Positions 7,165 through 15,508 of a DNA stretch of 45,163 nt are shown here, one piece after another. The notes under the pieces were generated by a model. The model was not told the origin of the DNA. It searched no databases and was given only the letters and a program-made list of their open reading frames with translations. The number at the start of each line of letters is the position of its first letter. Within the stretch, counting starts at the first letter, position 1. The DNA comes from an uncultured Clostridia bacterium (GTDB lineage: Bacteria > Bacillota > Clostridia > Oscillospirales > Feifaniaceae): the NCBI GenBank assembly GCA_944376235.1, contig CALWCA010000013.1:1-45163 (forward strand), given 5' to 3'. The translations under genes were made by a program, and so were the position numbers.

Positions 7165-8607
7165 ATGTCGTCACTTTGGACAAGCGGGGTGGACATGCCA
7201 AAACGCGAGGCCCTCAAGGGCAATACAGAGGTGGACACGGCCGTCATCGGGGCAGGCATGGCGGGCGTTTTGACCGCCTGGTTTCTGCAGCAGGAGGGGC
7301 AGCGCGTGGCGGTGCTCGAGGCCGGACGCGTGGGCTGCGGACAGACGGGCGGCACCACCGCCAAGATCACCTCCCAGCACGGGCTGACCTACGCCCGCCT
7401 GACGCGCAGGCTCGGCCGCGAGGCGGCGCGTCAGTACGCCATGGCCAACCAGAGGGCGGTGGAGGACTACAGGCGGCTCGCGGACAGCCTCGGCATCGCC
7501 TGCGACCTCGAGCCGCGCAGCGCCTTTGTCTATGCCGTCCGGGATGCCGGGAGGCTGGAGGAGGAGTGCGAGGCCGCGCGGGCGCTGGGGCTGCCGGCCC
7601 GGCTGGAGGCCGACCCGGGGCTGCCCTTTGCCACCGAGGGGGCGCTGCGCTTTGAGGAGCAGGCCCAGTTCCACCCCCTCAAATTCCTGGCAGGCGTTGC
7701 ACGGCACCTTGAAATTTATGAAAATTCCCGCGTGCAGCAGGTGGAGGGCGATACGCTGACGGTGTGCGGGCACCGTGTGCGGGCAAAGCAGGTGGTGTTT
7801 GCCTCCCACTTCCCCTTTGTCAACCGCCCGGGCTGCTACTTTGCGCGCATGAGCCAGTCGCGCTCCTACAGCATGGCCTTTCGCGGCGCCAGCCTGCCCT
7901 GCGGCATGTATCTCGGCGCGGACGAGGAGGACCTCTCGCTGCGCGCTTACGGCGATCTGGTCATCCTGTGCGGCGAGCCCCACAACACGGGCGACAGCAG
8001 GCAGGGCGGACACTTTGAGGCGCTGGCCCGCCGGGCGCGGGAGCTGTGGCCCGGAGCGGCCGAGGCGGCGCGCTGGTCGGCGCAGGACTGCATGACGGGC
8101 GACGGCGTCCCCTATATCGGGCACTACTGCGCCTCCACGCCAAACTGGTATGTGGCCACCGGCTTTGGCAAGTGGGGCATGAGCAGCTCGATGGCGGCGG
8201 CGCGCATCCTGGCGGGCGAGATTGCAAGACGCCCCGACCCGTGTGCCGGGGTCTTCTCGCCCCAGAGGTTTTCGCTGCGTGAGCTGCCCCCCATGGCGGA
8301 GGAGGGCGCGCGCGTCGCCAAGGGGCTGGCGCTGGAGCTCTTTTCCATTCCGAGGGCAAGGGCCCGGGATTTGCCGGTCGGGCACGGCGGCGTCGTGGAG
8401 TTCCAGGGGCAGACGGTGGGGCTCTACAAGCAGGAGGACGGCACCGTCTGCGCCGTCCAGACGCGCTGCCCTCACCTGGGCTGTCAGCTCGAGTGGAACC
8501 CCGACGAGAAGAGCTGGGACTGCCCCTGCCACGGCTCGCGCTTTGACTACACCGGGAAATGGTTAAACGGCCCCGCGCAGGAGGATCTGCCCTCGATTCA
8601 CCTGTGA
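7165..8607 (+). CDS. FAD-dependent oxidoreductase with C-terminal Rieske domain
   Basis: 480 aa. A DAO-type FAD fold opens with the dinucleotide motif VIGAGMAGVLTAWFL near residue 28 and has a second FAD-contact region (GDGVPYIGHY, then NWYVATGFGKWGMSSSM). The last 90 residues are a Rieske [2Fe-2S] domain: C435-P-H437 and C453-P-C-H456, in the sequence contexts CPHLGC and CPCHGSRF. This fusion is a recognised family (glycine/D-amino-acid-oxidase-like plus Rieske) whose substrate is usually unknown; electron transfer from flavin to the cluster is expected. Start at 7165 follows AAAGGGG by 9 bases; an internal ATG at 7195 is possible. It stands alone on its strand. Confidence 0.9.
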   Translation: MSSLWTSGVDMPKREALKGNTEVDTAVIGAGMAGVLTAWFLQQEGQRVAVLEAGRVGCGQTGGTTAKITSQHGLTYARLTRRLGREAARQYAMANQRAVEDYRRLADSLGIACDLEPRSAFVYAVRDAGRLEEECEAARALGLPARLEADPGLPFATEGALRFEEQAQFHPLKFLAGVARHLEIYENSRVQQVEGDTLTVCGHRVRAKQVVFASHFPFVNRPGCYFARMSQSRSYSMAFRGASLPCGMYLGADEEDLSLRAYGDLVILCGEPHNTGDSRQGGHFEALARRARELWPGAAEAARWSAQDCMTGDGVPYIGHYCASTPNWYVATGFGKWGMSSSMAAARILAGEIARRPDPCAGVFSPQRFSLRELPPMAEEGARVAKGLALELFSIPRARARDLPVGHGGVVEFQGQTVGLYKQEDGTVCAVQTRCPHLGCQLEWNPDEKSWDCPCHGSRFDYTGKWLNGPAQEDLPSIHL

Positions 8608-8975
8608 CGGCCCTGCTGCACCTTTCTGACCCCCGGGCCGTGCTGCGCCTCGCTGATGCGGGCGGCGGTGCTCCCTCTCTTAGAGCGGGCGGCCGGGAAA
8701 AGCCCCCGAAAAAACAGGCGGCCGGCATGAGCCGTGCCGCATCTCGCCGGCGCAGGTCGTGCCGTATCTCGCTGACGTGGGCCGCGCCGCGCGTCATCGG
8801 CGCGGGCTGCGGTGTGTCTCGCCGGCGTGGCCGGGCGCGGGGAGTGGTGCGCTGGGCAGCACGGGGGGAAGGTCCGCTCCAAAACCGGCGCACCCAAGGG
8901 AGCTAAAGGGGCTTTTGGCGCGGCCTTTTGCGCAGGGCCCCGCCCTGCGGGGGGAAAAAGAGAGAAAAGGAAAGG
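8608..8975. repeat. Gene-free spacer with degenerate ~25-bp repeats
   Basis: Between about 8729 and 8842 a roughly 25-bp motif beginning GTGCCG(C/T)ATCTCGC recurs four times with many differences; an earlier relative lies near 8632. No credible gene. Confidence 0.4.
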
Positions 8976-9012
8976 GGTCTGCCGCAGGCGTTTGCTGCGG
9001 CAGACCCCTTCT
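8976..9012. terminator. Hairpin terminator between converging genes
   Basis: A perfect stem of about 14 bp (GGGTCTGCCGCA on the left) around a short loop, with T-rich flanks on both strands (CTTCTTTC on plus, CCTTTCCTTTC on minus). It probably terminates both the Rieske-fusion gene and the ireB operon. Confidence 0.65.
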
Positions 9013-9060
9013 TTCAGTCTGTCCCGGTCTGTTTTGGGGATGCTCTTTGTGCGGGCTGCT

Positions 9061-9393
9061 CTACCGCTCTGCCTTGGCCTGTGCGCCCTGTCCGCCGCCG
9101 GCGTACTCCTCCAGAGCGCGCTCCAGCCAGACCGAGGCCAGGTCCATGGCCACATACAGCCCTTCCTTTTCGCTCTTCTTGAGGATGCGCTCGGTGGCCG
9201 GCACCGTCTCGTCGGTCAGCATGAGCATGAGCGAAATGCGCCCTGACATGTCAAGGCCGTTTTCCTTGGTGGAGTCCATGATTTGCAGCATGACCACGCA
9301 GGGGTCTGCCAGGTCCCCGTAATAGATGATGTTTCCGTTGCGGACAAAGGGCTTGCCCTTGTATGTGAGAAATTCGGGAGTTTGATTTGACAT
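9061..9393 (-). CDS. Small conserved protein encoded with ireB
   Basis: 110 aa, soluble, no signal peptide or membrane segment. Two beta-rich blocks (FLTYKGKPFVRNGNIIYYGD, then CVVMLQIMDSTKEN) are followed by ISLMLMLTDETV and a helical segment ending in an acidic/Ala tail. I know similar unnamed proteins only as clostridial hypotheticals and give no function. Start: ATG with GAGGAG upstream. It follows ireB by 11 bp, so the two are co-transcribed and may share the stationary-phase/cell-wall signalling context of IreB. Confidence 0.8.
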   Translation of the reverse strand: MSNQTPEFLTYKGKPFVRNGNIIYYGDLADPCVVMLQIMDSTKENGLDMSGRISLMLMLTDETVPATERILKKSEKEGLYVAMDLASVWLERALEEYAGGGQGAQAKAER

Positions 9394-9404
9394 GCTCGTT
9401 CTCC

Positions 9405-9656
9405 TCAGTTGTCAAGATAGGATTTCACCAGGATCTGCAGCAGCTCGTCGCGGTCAATCCGGCGGATGAGCGCGCGCGCGTTGTTGTGGTTGGTGATATA
9501 GGTCGGATCCTCGCTGAGAATGTAGCCGACAATTTGGTTGATGGGGTTGTACCCCTTCTCCTTGAGAGAGTCGTAGACATCGGTCAGGGTGCGTTTGATC
9601 AGGTCTTCGCGCTCCTTGTCGACCGAAAAAGTAATGGTGTTGTTTTCAGCACCCAT
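9405..9656 (-). CDS. ireB: IreB family regulatory phosphoprotein
   Basis: 83 aa, the usual length. Recognisable family features are [60 protein letters not shown] and the end [12 protein letters not shown]. In enterococci IreB is a substrate of the PASTA kinase IreK and negatively affects cephalosporin resistance. I took the ATG at 9656 (GAGGTG upstream); a longer in-frame extension crosses the promoter and is not coding. In Bacilli the neighbours are alaS, the Holliday-junction resolvase gene and a DUF1292 gene; here the partner is the unnamed 110-aa protein instead. Confidence 0.95.
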   Translation of the reverse strand: MGAENNTITFSVDKEREDLIKRTLTDVYDSLKEKGYNPINQIVGYILSEDPTYITNHNNARALIRRIDRDELLQILVKSYLDN

Positions 9657-9704
9657 CGTTTCTGTCACCTCACATGGGAAAAATGAAGGCAATGCCTCCC
9701 GCTC

Positions 9705-9733
9705 ATTATACATGACGGCGCACAAAATATCAA
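9705..9733 (-). promoter_or_regulatory. Promoter of the ireB operon
   Basis: Minus strand TTGATA (plus 9728-9733) and TATAAT (plus 9705-9710), 17-bp spacing. Confidence 0.85.
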
Positions 9734-10317
9734 GCGGCGGCAAAAAGAAAGCGGCCGGAAAGAGGCGAAAAAATGGAAAAATTTTCTTGCCCGCAGCCTG
9801 CCTGACGGGAGAGAAGGCGGCGGGGCACCGCCGCAGTCCCCGGCGACGGGCGCGGGCACATGGAGCCCTGGAAGGGGACAAGAGGGCATTTTTCAAAGAG
9901 AGCCGCAAAAAAGAGGCTTCTTCGAAGGAGATTGCCTGACCGGCAACGGCCTTCAAGGGGCCCCCTTCAGGGGGGCTCCGGAGAGGGGGCTCCCATGGGA
10001 AGGAGAGCCTCATGGGGAGAGGTTGACTTATGGGGAGAGCTCCGTGGCAGGAGGGAAGGCTGCCGGGGCCTTGCGGCAGCGTGAGCCGGGCGCGGGCGCT
10101 GCGCTTTGCGCAGCAGGCCGCAGGGCAGACGCCCTGCGGCCCTGACAGCCAAAGCGGACGCTTTGGCTGTACCCGCGCCCGGCATCAGGGGAGCGGCGCG
10201 TCTGACGGGGAGAGAGCGCCTGCGGTGCAGGCCCCCGCAGATAAGGCAGGCTGTGCGATGCCGTCAAGGGGAAAGGCGCTCTCCGGCACAACGGGAGCGC
10301 CCCGCAAGGCCCGCCCC
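9734..10317. other. Gene-free spacer with small hairpins
   Basis: No gene supported. Near 10110-10175 two perfect stems stand side by side: GGCCGCAGGG with CCCTGCGGCC, and ACAGCCAAAGCG with CGCTTTGGCTGT. Their function is unclear. Confidence 0.4.
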
Positions 10318-10555
10318 TTGGGGAGAGAGGCCCTTGGAGGGAGGCCTCGGGGAGGGAGGCCCCGGGGAGGGAGGCCTCGGGGAGAGAGGCCCCGGGGAGA
10401 GAGGCCCTTGGGGAGGGAGGCCCTTGGAGGGAGGCCCCTTGGGGGGAGGCCCCTTGGGGAGCGCCCCTTGGGGGGAGGCCCCTTGGAGGGAGGCCCCTTG
10501 GGGAGAGGCCCCGGGGAGAGAGGCCCCTTGGGGAGAGAGGCCCCTCCCAGGGGGC
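10318..10555. repeat. G-rich minisatellite, about 15 units of 15-17 bp
   Basis: Variants of GGGGAGGGAGGCCCTTG and GGAGAGAGGCCCCGG follow one another without spacers for about 240 bp. Both strands stay open, giving periodic Arg/Gly/Pro peptides that are not real genes. Unit length and the AGG/GGG pattern vary, as expected from slippage. Confidence 0.85.
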
Positions 10556-10560
10556 AAAAG

Positions 10561-10604
10561 AACGCGTGCCCGTGGGGGAGAAGGCTCTCCCCCACGGGCA
10601 CGCG
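10561..10604 (-). terminator. Terminator of the pheST operon
   Basis: An almost perfect stem of 18 bp (CGCGTGCCCGTGGGGGAGA against its complement), followed on the minus strand by GTTCTTTTG. It lies 38 bp beyond the pheT stop. Confidence 0.85.
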
Positions 10605-10641
10605 TCGGATGGGTCAGACAAGGCGGTGCCGGGGCCGCGCG

Positions 10642-13035
10642 TCAGGAGCGCAGCGTGACGCCGTATTTGTTTTTGAGGGTGTCAAGCGCCTGGTCGAGCA
10701 GCTCGGCGGCGCGCGCGTCGGTCAGCGTGGCCTCCCGGTCGCGCAGCACCAGAGCGTAGGCCACGCTCTTGACGTTGTCGCCCAGGCTCTTGCCACGGTA
10801 GACGTCAAACAGCGTCAGCGACTCCAGCAGCTCCCCGAAGGTCTCGCGGAAGACGTCCTCGATGCCGGCCACCTCCAGCTCCTCGCTGCACACCAGCGCC
10901 ACGTCGCGCGTGAGCGCCGGGAAGCGGGGCAGGGGGGAGTAGGTCGCGTCGGGCAGACGGTGCGCAAACAGCTTTTGGGTGTCCAGCGTTGCCAGATACA
11001 CCCGCTCGTCAATGCCGTAGTTCTCCTGTACCTGCGGGTGTACCTCGCCGACCACGCCCACCGCGTCGCCGTCGATGACGATGTCGGCGCAGCGCCCGGG
11101 ATGGAAGGTGGGGTCGTCGCGCCGCGCCGTGAAGCGGGCCGGAGCGACGTGCAGCGTGCGCAGCAGCGCCTCCACAACCCCCTTGAGCTCGTAAAAATCG
11201 CCGGCGCCATAAGTCCCCAGCGTCAAAATCACGCGCTCCTCGGGCAGCTGCTCGGGGTCGTTTGAGGGCAGGAAGATCTTTCCAAACTCATACATGCGCG
11301 CCCTGCCGTTGCGGTAGCTGTAGTTGGTCGACAGCGTCTCGAGCATGGAGGGCAGCGTGGTGGTGCGCATGATGCTGGTGTCCTCCCCGAGCGGGTTGGA
11401 GATGACGATGGAGTTGCGCAGGGGGGAGTCCTTGGGCATGCGGATTTTGTCGTAATACCTCGGGGAAATGAAGGTGTAGGTCATGGACTCGAAGAAGCCA
11501 AAGCCCACCAGCGCCTGCACCGTGCTGCGCTCAAACTTCTGCTCGGGAGAGTACTTGCCCTGCGGCGTGCCGCCCTTGTGCAGCTCGGAGGGCACCTTGT
11601 CGAGCCCGTACATGCGCACGACCTCCTCGGCCAGGTCGGCCATGCCCTCCACGTCGGCGCGAAAGGCGGGAACGTAGACGTCGTCGCCTTGGACCTCAAA
11701 CTGCAGGCTCTTGAGAATCTCCACCATGCGCTCGCGCGAAATGTCGGTGCCGCACAGACGGTTGATCTTGTCGGGCTCGAGCTTGATGACGCGCTGCGTA
11801 TAGTGCGTGTTGTCGACGTCGATGATGCCGTCGAGCGTCTGCGCGCAGCCGAGAAGCTCGCACAGCTCGCAGCAGCGGTTGACCGCGTCTATGGTCATCT
11901 GCGCGTCAATGCCCTTCTCGTAGCGGGCCAGGGCGTCGGTGCGCAGGCCCAGCTTGCGGCCCGAGCGGCGCAGCGCCGGCCCGTAGAAGTTGGCAGACTC
12001 GAAGACCACCGTTGTCGTGTCGTCCTTGATGCCCGACTGCAGGCCGCCCATGATGCCGGCAAGGCCCACCGGCTCGTGGGCGTTGCAGATCATGAGCATC
12101 TCGGGCGAGAGCTGCCGCTCCTGGTGGTCCAGCGTGACAAAGGTCTTGTCGTCGCCCGCCTGGCGCACCACGATCTGCGCCTTGCCGCCCTTGCCGATAA
12201 GCTCCCTGATGTCAAAGGCGTGCATGGGCTGGCCGTATTCCATCATGACGTAGTTGGTGATGTCGACCACGTTGTTGATGGGGCGCATGCCGCCCGCGCG
12301 GATGCGCTCGCGCAGCCACTTGGGAGAAGGCCCGATTTTCACGTTCTTTACGGCGCGCGCCGTGTAGCGCGGGCACAGGTCGGGCGACTCCACCCGTACG
12401 CCGACCAGCTCCTCAACCGGGCCGCCGCCCCCCTTCACCTGGGGCTTGTGCCCCTTGAAGGGTTTGCCGAAGGCCGCCGAGACCTCCCGCGCCACCCCGA
12501 TGACCGAGTGGCCGTCCGGCCGGTTGGCCGTGATCTCCACGTCGTAGACCGTGTCGTCAAGCCCCAGCACGGGACGGATGTCGTCGCCCGGCCGGCAGGG
12601 CTCCTCGATGAAGAAAATGCCGTTTTCTATGCCGTAGGGGAAGTCGTTTTGGCTCAGCCCCAGCTCGGGCAGCGAGCACAGCATGCCCGAGCTCTTGACA
12701 CCGCCAAACTCGGCCTCCCCGATGGGCGCGCCGCCCTTGACATGCCCGCCCGGCAGGCAGACGGGGCAAAGCCCCCCCTCCACCAGATTGGTGGCCGCCG
12801 TCACCTGCTGCAAAACCCGTCCGCCGCCCACGTCGACCTGGCAGACAAAATACTTCTCCACCGTCGGATGGCGCTCCACCTTGAGCAGCCGCCCCACCAC
12901 GACGTCCTTGATCTCGTCGCCCTCGCGCTCATAGCCGCCGATGCAAAAGCCGGTCATGGCCATGGTGTTTGCAAATTCACGGGGCGTCACATCCAATTCC
13001 ACAAATTCCTGAAGCCATTTTTGAGACAGTAACAT
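10642..13035 (-). CDS. pheT: Phenylalanine-tRNA ligase beta subunit
   Basis: 797 aa, normal for the bacterial beta subunit. The order is: N-terminal B1 domain, the EMAP-like OB fold (VVVGRLLKVERHPTVEKYF and SSGMLCSLPELGLSQNDFPY), the B3/B4 editing region (RYTARAVKNVKIGPSPKWLR, NNVVDITNYVMMEYGQPMHAFD), B5 (KPDK-like region at LEPDKINRLCGTDISRERM), the catalytic-like core (EQKFERSTVQALVGFGFFES) and the C-terminal anticodon-binding FDX-ACB domain (YSPLPRFPALTRDVALVCSE). It forms the alpha2-beta2 PheRS with the upstream pheS product. Start: ATG with GAGGAGGG. The pheS-pheT gap is 17 bp. Expression is probably set by the T-box leader. Confidence 0.98.
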   Translation of the reverse strand: MLLSQKWLQEFVELDVTPREFANTMAMTGFCIGGYEREGDEIKDVVVGRLLKVERHPTVEKYFVCQVDVGGGRVLQQVTAATNLVEGGLCPVCLPGGHVKGGAPIGEAEFGGVKSSGMLCSLPELGLSQNDFPYGIENGIFFIEEPCRPGDDIRPVLGLDDTVYDVEITANRPDGHSVIGVAREVSAAFGKPFKGHKPQVKGGGGPVEELVGVRVESPDLCPRYTARAVKNVKIGPSPKWLRERIRAGGMRPINNVVDITNYVMMEYGQPMHAFDIRELIGKGGKAQIVVRQAGDDKTFVTLDHQERQLSPEMLMICNAHEPVGLAGIMGGLQSGIKDDTTTVVFESANFYGPALRRSGRKLGLRTDALARYEKGIDAQMTIDAVNRCCELCELLGCAQTLDGIIDVDNTHYTQRVIKLEPDKINRLCGTDISRERMVEILKSLQFEVQGDDVYVPAFRADVEGMADLAEEVVRMYGLDKVPSELHKGGTPQGKYSPEQKFERSTVQALVGFGFFESMTYTFISPRYYDKIRMPKDSPLRNSIVISNPLGEDTSIMRTTTLPSMLETLSTNYSYRNGRARMYEFGKIFLPSNDPEQLPEERVILTLGTYGAGDFYELKGVVEALLRTLHVAPARFTARRDDPTFHPGRCADIVIDGDAVGVVGEVHPQVQENYGIDERVYLATLDTQKLFAHRLPDATYSPLPRFPALTRDVALVCSEELEVAGIEDVFRETFGELLESLTLFDVYRGKSLGDNVKSVAYALVLRDREATLTDARAAELLDQALDTLKNKYGVTLRS

Positions 13036-13052
13036 GGTTGTGTGCCCTCCTC

Positions 13053-14075
13053 TTAATTGAATTGCGTCAGAAAACGCAGGTCGTTTTCGTAAAACAGACG
13101 CAGATCGTCAATCCGGTACTTCCTCATGACCACGCGCTCAAGCCCCATGCCCAGCGCCCAGCCACTGTAAACCTCGGGGTCGATGCCGCAGCCCGCCAGC
13201 ACCTTGGGATGCACCATGCCGCACCCCAGAATCTCAATCCAGCCCTCGCCCTTGCACAGCGAGCAGCCCTCCCCGTGGCAGTGGAAGCACATGATGTCCA
13301 TTTCGGCCGAGGGCTCGGTGAAGGGGAAGTGGCTGGGACGAAACCGCACCACCGCGTCGTCGCCGTACATGCGCTTGGCAAAAACCTCCAGCGTCGCCTT
13401 CAGGTCGCCCAGCGTGACCCCCTTGTCCACCACAAGCCCCTCAATCTGGTGAAAGACCGGCGAGTGCGTGGCGTCCACCGCGTCGGAGCGGTAGACCCGG
13501 CCCGGCACAATCACGCGGATGGGCAGCTTGCCCTTGAGCATGGTGCGCACCTGCATCGGAGAGGTCTGGGTGCGCAGCAGAATGTTGTCGGTCACATAAA
13601 AGGTGTCCTGCGTGTCGCGCGCCGGATGGTCGCGCGGAATGTTGAGCATCTCAAAGTTGTAAAGGTCGTATTCCACCTCGGGCCCGTCCACAATCTCGTA
13701 GCCCATGCCCACAAAAATCTCCTTGATTTCGTCGAGCACCAGGTGCAGGGGGTGCTGCCCCCCCGTCTCGGGCGCACGGCCAGGCGCCGTCACGTCGATG
13801 CGCTCCTCGCGCAGACGCTGCTCAAGCACCGCCGCCGCCACCGCCTTCTTCTTGTCCTCCAGCAGGGTCTCCAGCTCGCTGCGCAGCTCGTTTGCCATCG
13901 CGCCCAGCTCCCGGCGCTGCTGCGCGTCGAGCTTGCCCATCTGCTTCATCACGCCGGAAAGCTCGCTCTTCTTGCCCAGCAGGTCGATGCGCGCCTGCTC
14001 CAGCGCCGCAAGGTCGCCCGCCTGCTCAATGACGGCCAGCGCGCGCTGCCTGAGTTGCCGTAATGTCTCGTTCAT
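13053..14075 (-). CDS. pheS: Phenylalanine-tRNA ligase alpha subunit
   Basis: 340 aa, normal length. The N-terminal coiled coil (residues 1-85) contacts tRNA. The class II core follows: motif 1 region MGYEIVDGPEVEYDLYNFEM, motif 2 GRVYRSDAVDATHSPVFHQI, and motif 3 ALGMGLERVVM close to the C-terminus. A four-cysteine insertion (CFHCHGEGCSLCKGEG) matches a known PheS variant found in many Firmicutes. Start: ATG with GAGGTG. It is transcribed with pheT; a T-box leader with a UUC specifier candidate lies about 800 bp upstream, with one small gene in between. Confidence 0.98.
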   Translation of the reverse strand: MNETLRQLRQRALAVIEQAGDLAALEQARIDLLGKKSELSGVMKQMGKLDAQQRRELGAMANELRSELETLLEDKKKAVAAAVLEQRLREERIDVTAPGRAPETGGQHPLHLVLDEIKEIFVGMGYEIVDGPEVEYDLYNFEMLNIPRDHPARDTQDTFYVTDNILLRTQTSPMQVRTMLKGKLPIRVIVPGRVYRSDAVDATHSPVFHQIEGLVVDKGVTLGDLKATLEVFAKRMYGDDAVVRFRPSHFPFTEPSAEMDIMCFHCHGEGCSLCKGEGWIEILGCGMVHPKVLAGCGIDPEVYSGWALGMGLERVVMRKYRIDDLRLFYENDLRFLTQFN

Positions 14076-14459
14076 GCCCTTTCACCTCAAAACAAAAAGT
14101 GTGTGTGTGGATGTGTTGTGTGTGCCGGTTGTTGTGTGTGCCGGTATTGTGTGATCCGCCGCGTCATGCGGCGGGGGGTTCAATGCGCTGTTTGACGCGC
14201 GGGGAGGCCTGCCCGTCCGCGCAGGGCGGGCGGGGAGTGGATGCGCTGCCAAGGAGGGAGGGACGCGCCGCGCTCCTTTTCTTAAATCAATGAGAGCCTG
14301 GATACCGGTTGTCCACCCCTTGCCTCGGCTGCCCCTTGATGTGTAAGGCTCTAAGAAGTTCCCGATCGTCTGCCCCGTTTTTCATATGTATCATGATATT
14401 CCAAGTCAGCAGTTTCAGATGTTTCAAACGTTTGGATCAACAGACTGGCTATTCCTGTT
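14076..14459. other. AT-richer spacer between small membrane gene and pheS
   Basis: No supported gene. Next to pheS is a GT-rich stretch on the plus strand with a repeated TTGTGTGTGCCGG. CCGCCGCATGACGCGGCGG on the minus strand forms a 7-bp stem without a T-run. A minus frame of about 49 codons ending near 14286 (…RELLRALHIKGQPRQG) has no ribosome site. No clear promoter for pheS is visible, so read-through from upstream is likely. Confidence 0.4.
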
Positions 14460-14771
14460 TTACTCTTCGTCATCATCCAGATCATCGTCATCCAGATCAT
14501 CGTCGTCCATATCGTCGTCATCCAGACCTTGATTCAGAGAATCAACCGCTTGCTGATCGTCAGCGATTGTCTCTTCCAATTTTTTAATCGATGAATCTCT
14601 GGCATTATTTACTATTACCCACAAGACGACAGGTGCAATGAGAATCCCAATCCACAAAGTCGCCACGGCAGCGAGGAAAAATCCGCCGACTTCAAAAAAT
14701 GCTTTAATGACAACGCCAATAAAATAGACAACGGGGTACAGGAGGGCTATTGTAAACATCACACCGCACAT
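14460..14771 (-). CDS. Small two-helix membrane protein with Asp-rich tail
   Basis: 103 aa; not recognised. Two hydrophobic segments (about residues 5-25 and 28-55) are followed by a charged helix (SSIKKLEETIADDQQAVDSL) and an almost pure acidic tail, DDDDMDDDDLDDDDLDDDEE. Start: ATG at 14771 after a strong AAAGGAGGTG; an ATG five codons later is also possible. The gene sits between the T-box terminator and pheS and is distinctly poorer in GC than its neighbours, so it may have been inserted into the pheST transcription unit. The tail could bind divalent metal or basic proteins (speculation). Confidence 0.75.
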   Translation of the reverse strand: MCGVMFTIALLYPVVYFIGVVIKAFFEVGGFFLAAVATLWIGILIAPVVLWVIVNNARDSSIKKLEETIADDQQAVDSLNQGLDDDDMDDDDLDDDDLDDDEE

Positions 14772-14844
14772 TTATATCTTTCAAGCACCTCCTTTTGCGC
14801 CGACAAGTACACCATGCGCCCTGCGCGTGCGCGCAAAGACAAAC

Positions 14845-15351
14845 AAAAAAGCCCCGCCCCCTCCAAAAAGGGGCGAAGCAAAGCTCGCGGTACCACCCTT
14901 GTTTTGCACAGGGATACCCCTCATGCAAATCTCGTTGCGCCTTAACGCGGCAGACGGCTCCGCCTAGTTTCCGCACGCCACCAAATACACCGCACAGGGG
15001 GCCGGACGCACCGCACAGAGGGCCGGCACACCGCACAGGGGGCCGGTACACCGCACAGAGGCCGGTACACCGCACAGAGGCCGGTACACCGCAGGGGCCG
15101 GTACACTACAGGGGGCCGGACGCACCGCACAGGGGGCCGGACGCACCGCACAGGGGGCCGGCACACCGCAGGGGCCGGGGAGATGGCAGGGGAGCGGGTT
15201 CAGCAGAGCGGCTCGGGAGGGAACTTCGTCGGGCGGCGGCGCAGGGCGTGCTCTCAGCCGGTGACACGCGTTCTCTGGTGCACAGCGGGCGGGACTACTT
15301 TCTCCGTCATGGCCTTTGGGCAATATTTGCAAAAGATTCAAAAAGCTATAG
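14845..15351 (-). ncRNA. T-box riboswitch leader, probably phenylalanine-specific
   Basis: Read on the minus strand. The T-box sequence AAGGGTGGTACCGCGAGC is at 14886-14903. It is followed by a terminator stem (14850-14878) and a U-run at 14845-14850. Upstream, CGTTAAGGCGCAACGAG (about 14932-14948) fits stem III. Stem I elements are further upstream: AAAGTAG near 15295-15302, CAGAGA near 15272-15277 and GGCTGAGAG near 15253-15261 (distal loops), then GAAGTTC with TTC at 15221-15223 as specifier candidate (phenylalanine). Between stem I and stem III the transcript carries about 190 nt of tandem repeats. Uncharged tRNA-Phe would favour the antiterminator and raise expression of the membrane gene and pheST. 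Confidence 0.88.
14988..15177. repeat. Minisatellite inside the T-box leader, ~10 units of 17-21 bp
   Basis: Units on the plus strand vary around CACCGCACAGGGGGCCGG, differing by deletion of CA or G and by the three bases after CCGG. It lies between stem I and the stem III/antiterminator part of the leader. Confidence 0.85.
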
Positions 15352-15355
15352 GTGT

Positions 15356-15384
15356 ATTCTAACGGCATTGCATAGAAATGTCAA
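15356..15384 (-). promoter_or_regulatory. Promoter of the T-box / pheST unit
   Basis: Minus strand TTGACA (plus 15379-15384) and TAGAAT (plus 15356-15361), 17-bp spacing. It is back to back with the alr promoter. Confidence 0.85.
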
Positions 15385-15402
15385 GAGAGAACTTTTTGCG
15401 CA

Positions 15403-15432
15403 TTGTCAGGGCGGGGCCGCATGTGCTATGAT
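15403..15432 (+). promoter_or_regulatory. Promoter of the first alr gene
   Basis: TTGTCA at 15403-15408 and TATGAT at 15427-15432, 18-bp spacing. The same -35 with following GGG is used by the second alr gene. Confidence 0.75.
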
Positions 15433-15508
15433 GGTTGAGCCGGCCTGTGCCCCGAAAGAGCCTGCGGGCGAGAGGGGTGCGGGCCTTTTTGAAATGGAGG
15501 GAACACCG

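Noticed and set aside
10318-10555. CRISPR-like array
   Set aside because: Units are contiguous and variable in length with no unique spacers of constant size and no cas genes; it is a minisatellite. The same holds for the arrays at 14988, 29641 and 37264.
14286-14430. Minus-strand frame of about 49 codons between the small membrane gene and pheS
   Set aside because: No start with a ribosome site and no recognisable similarity; could be a gene fragment but is not supported.
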